A stretch of 64,000 bases of DNA from the NCBI GenBank assembly GCA_964036295.1, contig OZ038473.1, positions 4,185,501 through 4,249,500 of the forward strand, in the 5' to 3' direction. Positions 1 through 9,558 of this stretch are shown here, piece after piece. Under the pieces are notes generated by a model, which worked only from the letters and a program-made list of their open reading frames with translations, had not been told where the DNA came from and made no database searches. How positions within the stretch are numbered: position 1 is the first letter of the stretch; every line of letters starts with the position of its first letter. The translations under genes and the position numbers were made by a program. The stretch comes from Plumapathes pennacea (Eukaryota > Cnidaria > Anthozoa > Antipatharia > Myriopathidae).

Positions 1-1635
1 TCGCAGACTAGAGGTGCTTATCTCACAACACCAGGATCTTTAAAGGCTCAGTGCACTCGGTGAATGGAGATTAGAATAATTTATCTGAATTTCAGTTTAG
101 AACTGAATAACACGCGAGCAATTTGTAGCGCTGCGCGGTGCTTCTGAAAGGATTAATATACGTCCTGTATTGACAGGTTTTCATAACGCTCCGACCGCAT
201 CAAATGATTGATAGCTTCTCTGGACTTCCCTCGTGTTTCCATTGTACCAAATAGGTTTTATGGCCCAAGCCGCTCCGTAATAGTGATCTATGAGTACTTA
301 TACTGCACCGGAACGCGGAGAATTTGAATATACACGCGAAATCTTTCAAAGAATATAATCACGCAATAACTCGAGACAATGCCAATTTTCAATACTTGTA
401 AAGAATGAAGCCGAGTTGAGCAGATCACCTCCTGCCCGACGCCCTTTCAGTTGGCTTATATTTTCCTCGTTCATTTCATTTGGGTTCGTTTTTTGCAATG
501 AATCTTGTTTTAACATTCCTATCGGTGTCCTCTTTGGACTGCTCTTACGCGCTCGAGTTTTGTCTCAGTCCTCTAGTTTTTTACTCTTTCGAGTTCACTT
601 AGGGCGCATTCGATTGGTTTTAATCAGGAAGAGGAAAAGCGATGTTGATTGGTAAAATTACTTTAGTTTGGAGCTGACTTGGGTAAAGATGCCTCGACAT
701 CTGCTGAAAATGCTAGCGCAAAGGTTTTCAAAATATCCCCCACAACATGCAACACTTTGGGTCATTTTAGCTATCCCTATCCCGAAATAGACATAAGGTA
801 ATTCCCTGGCTTTGCAATGCGCATCTTTAGTACGCATAACACTTTCGAGACAGTGGACATTGAAAACTACTATTTTCATTTAATATGCAAATAAGTTTAA
901 TTTTTCTTCATTTTTCACAACTCAGAATGAGTTTGCGGGAGGTTTTAGTCCACGCGTTTTGACTCGCGTCAGCAATGTCCGCCATTTTGAAAATCTGGCC
1001 GTATGATACAATACAAGCGATAATTCATAAATTGTTCACACTGAATGCAGGGGCCGGGAGACATTAAAACACCTAAGGCTTTCTATTACATAATCAAACT
1101 AGAACACCTTTTTGAAAACATTAGAAACGCTGTTTTGTTGCCATCTTATCAATGAGGTGTCTAGGCACTAATACATCAGTAGAGACCAATCTGCAAGCGC
1201 TGCCGTTGTAACGAGTGCGGTGACCCCCCTTTTTTATTTCATGTATTTTAAGAAAATAAGACTCTCCATTACATATCTAAATTTAAATAAATTTCCACCT
1301 CTCAACTTTGAAATATTCCCATCGAATCACTGTTACGATCTGTTGCTAGGTATCTTACAGGAATTAAGCGTGAAGATGACCAAATCGCATGTTATATTTC
1401 AATATAAAATATAACATAAATATAAAGGGTCAACCAGCTTCTTTACGCACGTATTTAGTTTGGATGCAGCCCAGGCTGTAGTATCATGGCCTCTGGTAAA
1501 TATGTAGGTGTCGAAGATAAGCTGTGCATGATATATACTGAGCCATGAAGTCACGGATAGACTTTTTCCTTTGCGGCTCGGACGGTCTCGTTCTGGTTCA
1601 GAAATTTGGCAGTGAAGAATTCTAAATTCTCCCAT
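1..1635. other. No supportable gene
   Basis: I see only short open frames with no recognisable domain, splice pattern or codon bias. The sequence is ordinary AT-rich non-coding DNA with no array or inverted repeat obvious by eye. It could be intergenic or intronic. Confidence 0.5.
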
Positions 1636-1857
1636 TTCAAGCGCCATACTAATTTCTATAATTTTCACCCTGTGCCGCCTTGTAAATGGGTTTTCAAAAC
1701 TGAGACTACTTCGAATACGCGGTTCAGCAAAAGTGGAGGCCCAAAGGTTACCAGTTTAAGTGCCACACCAAAGTTCAATAACATTCACCCTCTGGCAACT
1801 TGGAATTGAGGGTTTTGAAAAAGACTTTCGAATACCCGGTTCGACCAAGGTGGAGGT
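1636..1857. repeat. Two-copy direct repeat, unit about 120 bp
   Basis: Two diverged copies lie head to tail (about 1,636-1,741 and 1,757-1,857). Both contain a CACC-CT-TG-C block, then GGGTTTT-AAAA, then TTCGAATAC-CGGTTC and GTGGAGG. The short open frames across them are not conserved between the copies, so this is a non-coding duplication. Confidence 0.6.
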
Positions 1858-2205
1858 CTGCGAAAACGGATGCGCACTCTGTAAATTAAAAAAATTCTTT
1901 TTCTGTTCTGTTTTTAAAAAGTGAAAATTAAAGCATCGTTCATGTACTGTAATTAGTTACTAATTATGTAAAGTTTCAAAAGAAAATCACCGCAACTTTA
2001 TTATCGATAAAATCACTTTAATCGAAACGTGCCCTATAGCGCTTAGATGGATTCGTGTCCTACATCGACCGAAATGTTATACCTTGCAATTTATTCACTT
2101 GCTGAATGTCTTATAATGTCCTGAAAAAGGGCTTGCTAACGGAACTGGAACTAAACTTATATCAAGTATGTTTATGTAACACTGACTACCCACCCACGCA
2201 AAAAA

Positions 2206-2610
2206 TTAGGTACATTTTGAGTACCAAAATGGCATCTTTCAGGTACATGTGGATTGAACAAGGTATTGTTTAGGTACATTTAGAAAATAGTACCAATAAT
2301 GTACCTTGTATAATATACCCAAAATGTATCTAAAGTATACCATTTACATACCTCAAGGTAAACGATCTTAAGATACCCAAAATGTACTTTTTTTATGTAC
2401 CTCTAACATACATTTTTGATACCTAAAATGTACCTTGACAAAAATGTATCTGCTATGTACCTTCATAAAGATATCCAAAATGTACCTGTCTAGAAATGTA
2501 CTTGCAATGTACCCTGAAAAATACCCAACATGTATCTTGACTGATGTACATGCAAGATAAAAGTGTACCTGTAATATACCTTGAAAAAGATATCCAAAAT
2601 GTACCTTGTT
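2206..2610 (+). repeat. Left GTACC/AAAATGTACC array
   Basis: Some 20 degenerate units repeat GTACC joined to AAAATGTA, often written CCAAAATGTACCT. Spacing varies between about 12 and 30 bp, unlike a simple satellite. It is the left subterminal block of the element that ends at the CCCACGC inverted repeats. Confidence 0.8.
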
Positions 2611-2639
2611 TGACTCCCAAACAAATTCACATCCAAGAG

Positions 2640-3900
2640 TGTTATACCTGTTGCGATATCATTTGAGCTTTAGAATTCCATCAGACCTCTATCAATCTGC
2701 ATTTTTTTATTCATACATTTTCCCTTGTTCAACATGTACGCAGTAGCCGGACGCATTGTTCAAGAAGCAAATCTCGTGATGTGAATTCCAAATATTAACT
2801 GAATAACACTGTCTTTTCGATGATCAGCATACTGTCCATTAATTATGCATCCATTCTTGTTTCAAACATTCATAACTATCCACGATTTCCAGTTCCAAAG
2901 CGGCCCATTCGCTTCTTGCAAAGCCGATGGTTCATGGATCGTCTCGGATGTGCCTGGGTACTAACTTAGGTCACATGTTATGTGAAAACCAATCAGGAGC
3001 TGGGGACGCTTATGTGGCGCTCATTTAACGAACTTTGCTTGTGTCGATCGTCTTCGCCGGTTAGCTTTGCTTCTTTTCGCTGGGATAGTCTTTTAATAGA
3101 GGAACGAATAACTCTCTATACTCCAAAATGAATTATCAACCTCATATGCTGCTCGGAGAGTGGGTAAAGAAGACACAACTTGCTGAACGATCGTTTTCAA
3201 GTCGATTACACAACTGCAACATAATCTGATCAACATGGGGACATCAGATCGCATCTCTGCAGAAATCGGACCCTGAATGCTGGACGTGAGGTAAGATAAC
3301 TCTATTTTGTTTGTTTCGATCCCGGGGCTACAAATGTTTTGATACAGTTGCTCTGATTCAGGCACACGCTTTGTGTTGAATGGAGTGCGACATGATTATG
3401 ACTGTTTGGCAGCGCTATAATACGTCCAAGCTTTCAGATATCTTGTCTATTTCCATTGTGCTCCCTGTACTGTTGTCTATTGAGATAGCTGCTATATGCT
3501 TTGTATCAGACGGCGGCCGGCACAATTCAAATGTATAATTTAATCAGAAAGTCTACGCGCAAACGAAATATTGGGCATTCTCTATATTTTGCTAACCTGT
3601 ATGATTAAGTTTTTTGACCTAATTCTAATCCTTTATTCTTGAATGTAGGAAGAAGCGGGAATTTATGGAAGTGCAGATCAAGCCACACAGAAGATTGTCA
3701 TAAAAGGTTGAAGTCACAGGAAGCAAAGCCTGGCAGTTGAGTCTTGTTGAACAATACATCCTGTTACAAGTTCAGTACCAAGACCTATATGATTGATTAG
3801 AATCTTGCTTCATCACTGGTATCAGTTTGTAATGTGTTGATCATCTATAAATCACAGTACTGATTCATGCTATGAAGTCAATAAAATAAGTGAAATTTTT
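2640..3900. other. Unique interior of the GTACC-array element
   Basis: Non-repetitive DNA between the two arrays. On the plus strand a pyrimidine-poor AATGTAG acceptor near 3,650 precedes a short open stretch, and AATAAAATAAG near 3,880 resembles a polyadenylation signal. These are weak hints that a transcript end was captured. An open frame on the minus strand at 3,093-3,365 has no recognisable domain and I do not call it a gene. Confidence 0.3.
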
Positions 3901-3909
3901 GAATGTCTC

Positions 3910-4365
3910 ATTAGTACACTATGAGTACATTTTGCGTACATAAGAGGTACAGTGTTGGTATATTGTGGATACATTTTAGGTATGCCATTGGTACACTATG
4001 GGTACATTTTGGGTATAGCTGAGGTACATTTTAAGTGCAGTTTGGACACATTTAAGGTTCATTTCAGGTTCATTTCAGATATATTTTAGGAACTCTTCTG
4101 GTATATTATAGGTACCTCAGTAGGTACATTCCAGGTACATTCGAGGTATGTTTTAGGTATGTTGAGTATGATGAAAATGCTGGACCTGAAGGTACCTTTT
4201 AGGTATCTCAGTCAAGGTACATTTTGGGTGGCGAAAAAAGCTACTTTAGAGATACCTAAAATATACCACCAAAAAGGTTCATTATAGGTACATGTTAGGA
4301 ACCTATTAGGTACATTTAGAGGTACCAAACTTGTACCTTTAATGTACCAAAAAAGTACCTAAAAT
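3910..4365 (-). repeat. Right GTACC array, inverted relative to the left one
   Basis: Units of GGTACATTTT with variants GGGTACATTTTGGG and AGGTATATTATAGG run to the right terminus. They are the reverse complement of the left array's AAAATGTACC units, so the two blocks could fold back on each other. Confidence 0.8.
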
Positions 4366-4575
4366 TTCGCGTGGGCATCTACCAATCCCTCTTCGTAAGA
4401 CCGGAGATAAGGAATTTTGAAGCTAGAGCAAACGACAGTGTAATTTGCTGTGTCTAGTGTGTTAAATAGAAATGAAGTTGCTCGAAATTTGAGATCTTAT
4501 GGTGAAGTTATGTCTAATTTTCATTTGAATGGTAATTTTAGCTCTGCAGTTTAAATTTCAACTTCCTTTGACAGA

Positions 4576-4645
4576 ATGCAAAGGTGGAAGACTACAGTGT
4601 TGTTATTGGCCTTTTATCTGGTCATGCTTGGTATAACTGCACAAG
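4576..4645 (+). CDS. Signal-peptide exon (probable 5' exon of a CUB-domain gene)
   Basis: The ATG opens a 23-codon exon starting MQRWKTTVLLLAFYLVMLGI: a short basic n-region, a hydrophobic core of about 15 residues, and a small-residue end (ITAQ) typical of a secretory signal peptide. It stops at CAAG|GTTTGT, a plausible donor leaving phase 1. A CTTTGACAG acceptor sits directly upstream of the ATG, so a 5' UTR intron is possible. The next supportable coding exon on this strand is the CUB exon at 15,434, which also starts in phase 1. Together they would encode a secreted or membrane protein. The link is inferred from phase and domain logic; an intervening exon cannot be excluded. Confidence 0.55.
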
Positions 4646-4904
4646 GTTTGTACAATAGCTCCTGTTTTTCATAACGATTGACTAAAATTGTCTAGCTGTC
4701 ATTTTCAAACTACACTCACCATCTTACGAAGTATCCAAGTTTCATAAGGCCTTCGGAGTAAATATATAACTAGTAACAATATTAGCCAAGTCAGCATAAT
4801 TTTGTTTATTCAATCTTTCCGGGATCTCACTGTTGCAAAATTAATGCAGTCCGGATTTGACCATTTCACTCCCAGATGAAAATGCATGGACAATATAATG
4901 AGAG

Positions 4905-5815
4905 TTTGACAAATAATTTGGCTTCAACGTACTTCCAATACAACAGAAAACACCACCGACAACTACACGGAACAGTATGGGTTCACTGGTCTCTGTTATT
5001 GTGGCAGATATTGTGATACAACACCTCGAAGAACACGTTCTTGCAACCCTACGATACGTTGAGAATACTATTACTGCTGTACACAAAAACGACATTGACG
5101 ACTTTAAGAAACACCTAAACGACCAAAACCCCGACATGCAGTTCACTAAGGAAATCTTCCGGTTTCAGATTACCTGGTGAGCCGCGACAACTAAAAGCTA
5201 CGAAAAACAGTTTACAGGAAACCGACATACTATTTGTTATTACCAATCTTTCTACAACTGCACTTCATACGCAGCGGCAACCTCCGCTAAAACGCTGACC
5301 AAACGAGCGCAGCTACTTCGTGACTCTCGATGACTTACTTGACGAGACTAGACTCCTGGAGCGCGTTTTCCAGAAGAACAACTACAACCCCGACTTTGTC
5401 TAACGCAACACTCACACTAAACACCGAACCCAACGAAACCACCCATAACGAGACCACTGATAACACAACTTCATTGTCCATGACCACAATACTCTAAATC
5501 AGAAGCACCTCTGAGGTGATAGCACGTGTCTTACGACCCTACAACATCCGGATAGCTCATCACGACTCTGCGGCGGGACTCACTGACCAGCGTAAAGGAC
5601 AAAAAAGAATATTATGTACTGACTACGAAGCTACCTACATCGGTGAACTAGCAGAAAGCTAAACACGAGACACACTGAACACAAAACGAGCTACCAAAAA
5701 CAGCGACATCACAAATCAAATTTCTAAACAACACCGACAAACCGAATACGACATTAACTGGGACCTGCTGAATGCAACAAGCCCAGCACTAACTAATGCC
5801 GATGTGACACTTAAT
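4905..5815 (+). pseudogene. Penelope-like element remnant (reverse transcriptase plus GIY-YIG)
   Basis: A decayed copy read in shifting plus-strand frames. The reverse transcriptase palm is recognisable as FQYNRKHHRQLHGT, then GSLVSVIVADIVIQHLEE, then LRYVENT where the active-site YVDDT would stand, so both catalytic aspartates are lost. Further on come TSEVIARVLRPYNIRIAH, the linker to the endonuclease, and ATYIGELAES, a degraded YIGETGR core of the GIY-YIG nuclease. In intact members the RT copies RNA at a nick and the GIY-YIG domain cuts the target. Here stop codons and frameshifts are frequent. The copy ends abruptly where repeat R begins, without the usual C-terminal PAPYK-type tail. Confidence 0.8.
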
Positions 5816-6278
5816 GTTTCCTTAATAATTATAAATGTCTATCAACTTCCATTGATAATAAATATCTATCAACTTTCATTAATAACTTTCGTGATTTGAG
5901 CCCCGCATCGTACTGTTTTTCTGGCTTCAAAAATTTATTTTCGTCTTCCGGTCAGAATTTTGTTCTCAGTCTCTCGTGCGGTTGTGAAGTATTAAGTTGC
6001 ACCCCGGAGCAGAACAGCAAGCGTTTACAGTGACTGCGTGCCCTCTCTTTTGCACTTTTAAGCTTCCCGATATATTCTAACTGGACAAACAAGTCACTGA
6101 ACAACCACTTAGTTGTATTAGGCTGTTCGAAACAAGAACTGGCGATCCCTAGTATATTTAATAACTCGAGCAAGAGATCGGGATCACGAAGGATCATTGC
6201 GAGGAGCCCGCTGGGGAAGACTACAAGGTCGTTTACATAATTTAGACTGGTAAGTAACCTGTAGAGTATTGTTGTCAT
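5816..6278 (-). repeat. Unknown dispersed repeat R, copy 1 (possibly coding)
   Basis: On the minus strand a 108-codon frame contains LRDPDLLLELLNILGIASSC and KLKSAKERARSHCKRLLFCS. Past a stop the similarity to copy 2 continues through a region reading DAGLKSRKLLMKVD. Copy 2 (9,347-9,558 joined to 13,250-13,440) keeps much of the same peptide, so the repeat may derive from a coding exon of a mobile element or gene family. I do not recognise the protein. One edge, ending GTGTCACAT, abuts Penelope-like sequence in both copies. Confidence 0.5.
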
Positions 6279-6900
6279 TATCGCTATTTCTGTGAACGTG
6301 TGAAGAAAGTCGGAAGTCGCTCATGGATCTGCTGTCATGTCGCTTAACCGGCTACTTATTTATGAACTTCAAGGAAAATCACAACGCGAAGTTTTATAGT
6401 CACAATACTACAGTACACCGTAAAAGGAACAAAAATTGGGTGTATTCCATAAATTACGGTTGAAATAGACCTGTTAGAGTCAAGTGTTGTGCCCGCTTAG
6501 AGTACAGTTGTTGTTCTACTGGGATCCAAGGGTTCCGTGAACTTCGCAGTCACCATTTACTATAAACACACGGTCGTTCTTGTTTACAAATCAATCAGTC
6601 ACAGCTTCCCATATTGTTCCTGAAAAAACACGAGACTGATATTATTTCATCAAGTGATTAAAATGTTTATGTCACAAAAATTCATAGACGGCTCCGATCA
6701 TTCCAGTGTAAATAATCCACAGAAAACACTGACAAATTATTTTCTGATTGTCAGCTAGAATCCTTCGAAATGAACTGGTTGGTATTCCCGCAGTGTCATT
6801 CCAAACAGCAATACATAAAAAAATCAGCAACAAGAACAACGTACATTTTGTACTTGCAGTAGATGTTATATTTTGTGAAGATGCATGTGTACATTTATAA
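6279..6900. other. No supportable feature
   Basis: Non-coding DNA between repeat R and repeat T. No domain, array or inverted repeat was recognised. Confidence 0.45.
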
Positions 6901-8906
6901 AAACTAGACTGGCGTTGCCATTGAGCTCGTGGCGTGATTTCAGTTGAGTCGAGACCAGAATAATTAATAAATTTCCACTGGTTTGCCGTGGTGTGGACTC
7001 TTATTTACCACGATTTACGTCATCACATGGTCAAAATATTGTGGACTCACGAGGCGCTTCGCCGAGTGAGTCCGCAACTAATTTTGACCATGTGAAGACG
7101 TAAATTGTGGTAAATAAGAGTCCACACCACGGCAAACCAGTGGAAATTTGTTTTTTACCACAACATTTAGAATTTATATACAGGAAACTTTCGTTGTATT
7201 TCGCTGCAAAACGTGACATGTTGGCGTCAGCATCGTTGTCTGGACTCTTATTTACCACGGTAAATCGACCAATCAGAGAGCGAGAAACTAGTGTGTTGTG
7301 GTAAAAACTAAAATGGAAAGTAGGTACAAGAGCGGAACTCCGAAGAGAGACTTCAGTTTCTCTCCTGAAAAATATCACACAGTATAGAGAACTTGGCTTT
7401 TGATACCTTGTTCAGATGAAACCTGGTTTAAGCTATAAATTATCATTACAACACTCATGCATTTGCTTCTTAAAGGTCGAGGAACTCTGCATTTTGAGCT
7501 TAGGAGTGAAAGGGTCAGCCAGCAAGAAAAGCCGAGTAATGCGTGACTTATCTTTTTATGCACAGTCGATTTTGACAGTTTAACTTCAAGCACTTATTTC
7601 TATTCAGAGGCCGCAATTGATCCAGCCTTCGCTTCAATACTTATCTGTTTCTTTTTTTTAATTGAATGCGTTTTTTCTATCAGCCTTTCGAGTATTAGTG
7701 CTCTGTAACAAATATAAAATCGAAAGCGAGGAATGTAACACTAGACTTGTTTACAATATTATTGCTTTTTTGTGTACAGAGGTTGCAGTCCATTGTGACT
7801 GCAAACTCATTGTTCAGGATTATTTCGGTGTATTTTTGCTCGTTGCTGTGCAGCTGCGGCGAGCATAAAATGGAGCTTCTTTTTTTTCTGGGTCGAGAAT
7901 CAGGACACGGTGATTGGTTTATATTGCCACGTGATATGCAATGGCGTAAATTGACTTCGAAAACAACTTGAGAGTTGGGCTATTGAATTGCTCGTTACTT
8001 TTGTGTGAAAGTTAACTGCATCTGTTACGTTATCTGTGTTGCTTAAGCTTTACGTAGAGGCACACACAACAACGTGTATTGAACAAGAACTGTCCTTTTA
8101 GTGTTCATCTGCCGAGTACATACAGTTGACTGATGTATCGGTTATTGTAGTCTGTTTATGGCATGTTGATCATTCTAAATATCACAATAGGATTATATTG
8201 CGAGTGCGATACGATACTAAACGGCTATTGTTGTATTTGAACTGCTAGATGTCAAACTGTCACAGCATTCCATCCAAACTCAACACCGTTTGGCTCTGTG
8301 GAACATGTACGGATAAACTGGATTTTAGGGAATAATTTTGATTGCGTTGCTAAATTCACCGCGGAAATGTGATGGATTCGATTATTTGATGGATACCGCT
8401 ACGGGATTGCAAATAACTCTGTCGCCGTTAATCATTTAGTCCCGACGAAACTTTCTGTGACGACACGAATACTTCTGGGAAGATAACAGGCCGAAGCCAA
8501 AGCTACAATAAGCTTTTGCTGTAAAACAAAAGCGATCTATGCTTTACATTGTACATGACATAAATGCTTCTGTTTATCGTACATTGCCTGTTGAAATGTT
8601 TCTTCCATTCGATCATGTAGCCTTTGTTTCGCAATGGTCATTGTATAGTAGAAATGAAAAATACGCCGAAATAGTCCTGAGCATTGAGTTTGCAGTCACA
8701 AATGGACTGAACACGCTGTGAACAAAACCGCAATAATATTATAAACAAGTCTCGTGTTGGGCTTGCGTTACATTCCTCGCTTTCAATTTTATATTTGTTA
8801 CAAAGCACGAATACTCAAAATCCTGATAGGGGTGAAACGTATTCAGTTAAAAAACAAGACAGACTAGTATTGAAGCGAAGGCTGGATTAATCGTGGCCTC
8901 TGAAGT
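6901..8906. mobile_element. Dispersed repeat T, copy 1, with internal inverted repeats
   Basis: It starts AAACTAGACTGG, exactly where the second copy starts at 26,872. About 210 bp of the left half (7,605-7,812) recur inverted at 8,688-8,906, beginning CAGAGGCC and passing through CGAGTATT-GTGCT-TGTAACAAATATAAAAT. The centre (about 8,420-8,650) recurs inverted in copy 2. A separate MITE sits inside at 6,963-7,308. No protein is recognisable; the small open frames are shadows of the repeat. This looks like a non-autonomous element or a fragment cluster of one. Confidence 0.6.
6963..7308. mobile_element. 346-bp palindromic MITE with TA target duplication
   Basis: A near-perfect hairpin runs from about 6,976 to 7,143, with arms starting CCACTGGTTTGCCGTGGTGT and a GC-rich centre GAGGCGCTTCGCCGAGTG. 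A third partial arm follows to 7,308. The paralogous copy of T at 26,930 lacks the insertion and reads GACCAGAATATAAAATGGG. Here the same sequence is split as GACCAGAATA, insert, TAAAATGG, so TA (6,961-6,962 and 7,309-7,310) was duplicated. The host of this MITE is repeat T. Confidence 0.8.
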
Positions 8907-8909
8907 TTA

Positions 8910-9346
8910 GTTGGGGTAATCATATAAACGATATCACAGTACCGAAAGTCTTGAAGGGCCGGACTACAAATGCTTCGAGTATTAAGACCTATGCTAACTT
9001 CTAGTCAAATGGTGTCACTGTATAACACTATAGTGCAACCATACTTTGACTACTGCAGTAGCTTATGGAGTAACCTTCGGAATAGTTCTTAGGGACAAAC
9101 TCCAAAAGCTGCAAAACAGGGCAGCCCGTATAATTACCCGAGACAGTTATGAAGTAAGATCTAAGGATGTACTCAATAAGCTAGGCTGGTCTGACCTTCA
9201 AACGAGAAGGAATCTACAGAAGTCAATACTAATGTACAAGGTCTTGAATGGTCACGCGCCTGCATAGCTTACGGCTTGCTTGAAAATCAACCTGTTAGTT
9301 GAATGTAAATTCCGTAATGAAATAAAGTTTCTCTCTTTTCTCTCTC
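8910..9346 (+). pseudogene. LINE (non-LTR retrotransposon) 3' fragment
   Basis: The C-terminal part of a reverse transcriptase of the CR1/L2/Jockey type. Upstream, VQPYFDYCSSLWSN is readable in one frame. After a frameshift at about 9,090 the frame continues LRDKLQKLQNRAARIITRDS and LGWSDLQTRRNLQKSILMYK to LNGHAPA and a stop. In intact members this is the region after the catalytic palm. The end carries AATAAAG and a pyrimidine-rich tail, and a 5'-truncated copy of this size is typical. Repeat R begins directly after it. Confidence 0.8.
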
Positions 9347-9558
9347 TCAATGCTCCTTCGTGATCCCGATCTCCTGCTCGAGTTATTAGATAGACTAGGA
9401 ATTGCCAGTTCTTGTTTCGAGCAGCCTAATACAACTAAATGGTTGTTGAGGAACTTTATTGTTCAGTTAAAATATATCGGGAAGCTTAAAAAGCGCAAAA
9501 AAAGAGAGGGCACGCAGTCACTGTAAACGCTTGTTGTTCTGCTCCGGGGTAAAACTTA
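9347..9558 (+). repeat. Repeat R, copy 2, left half
   Basis: Matches the reverse complement of 5,990-6,210 (peptide LLRDPDLLLELL and CFEQPNTTKWLL). It is interrupted at GGGGTAAAACTTA by the foldback element and resumes at 13,250. In copy 1 the corresponding uninterrupted sequence reads GGGGTGCAACTTAATACTTC. Confidence 0.7.

Larger units (their letters stand above)
2193..4375. mobile_element. Non-autonomous inverted-repeat element with GTACC-array arms
   Basis: The left end reads CCCACGCAAAAAATTAGGTAC. The right end, reverse-complemented, reads CCCACGCGAAATTTTAGGTAC, so the two ends form terminal inverted repeats of about 20 bp with a few mismatches. Inside each end is a 400-450-bp array of short units built on GTACC and AAAATG; the left array is mainly AAAATGTACCT and the right array is its complement. 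The middle is unique. No target-site duplication is obvious next to the CCCACGC termini. The layout fits a cut-and-paste element with subterminal repeats, but I cannot name a superfamily and see no transposase. Confidence 0.7.
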
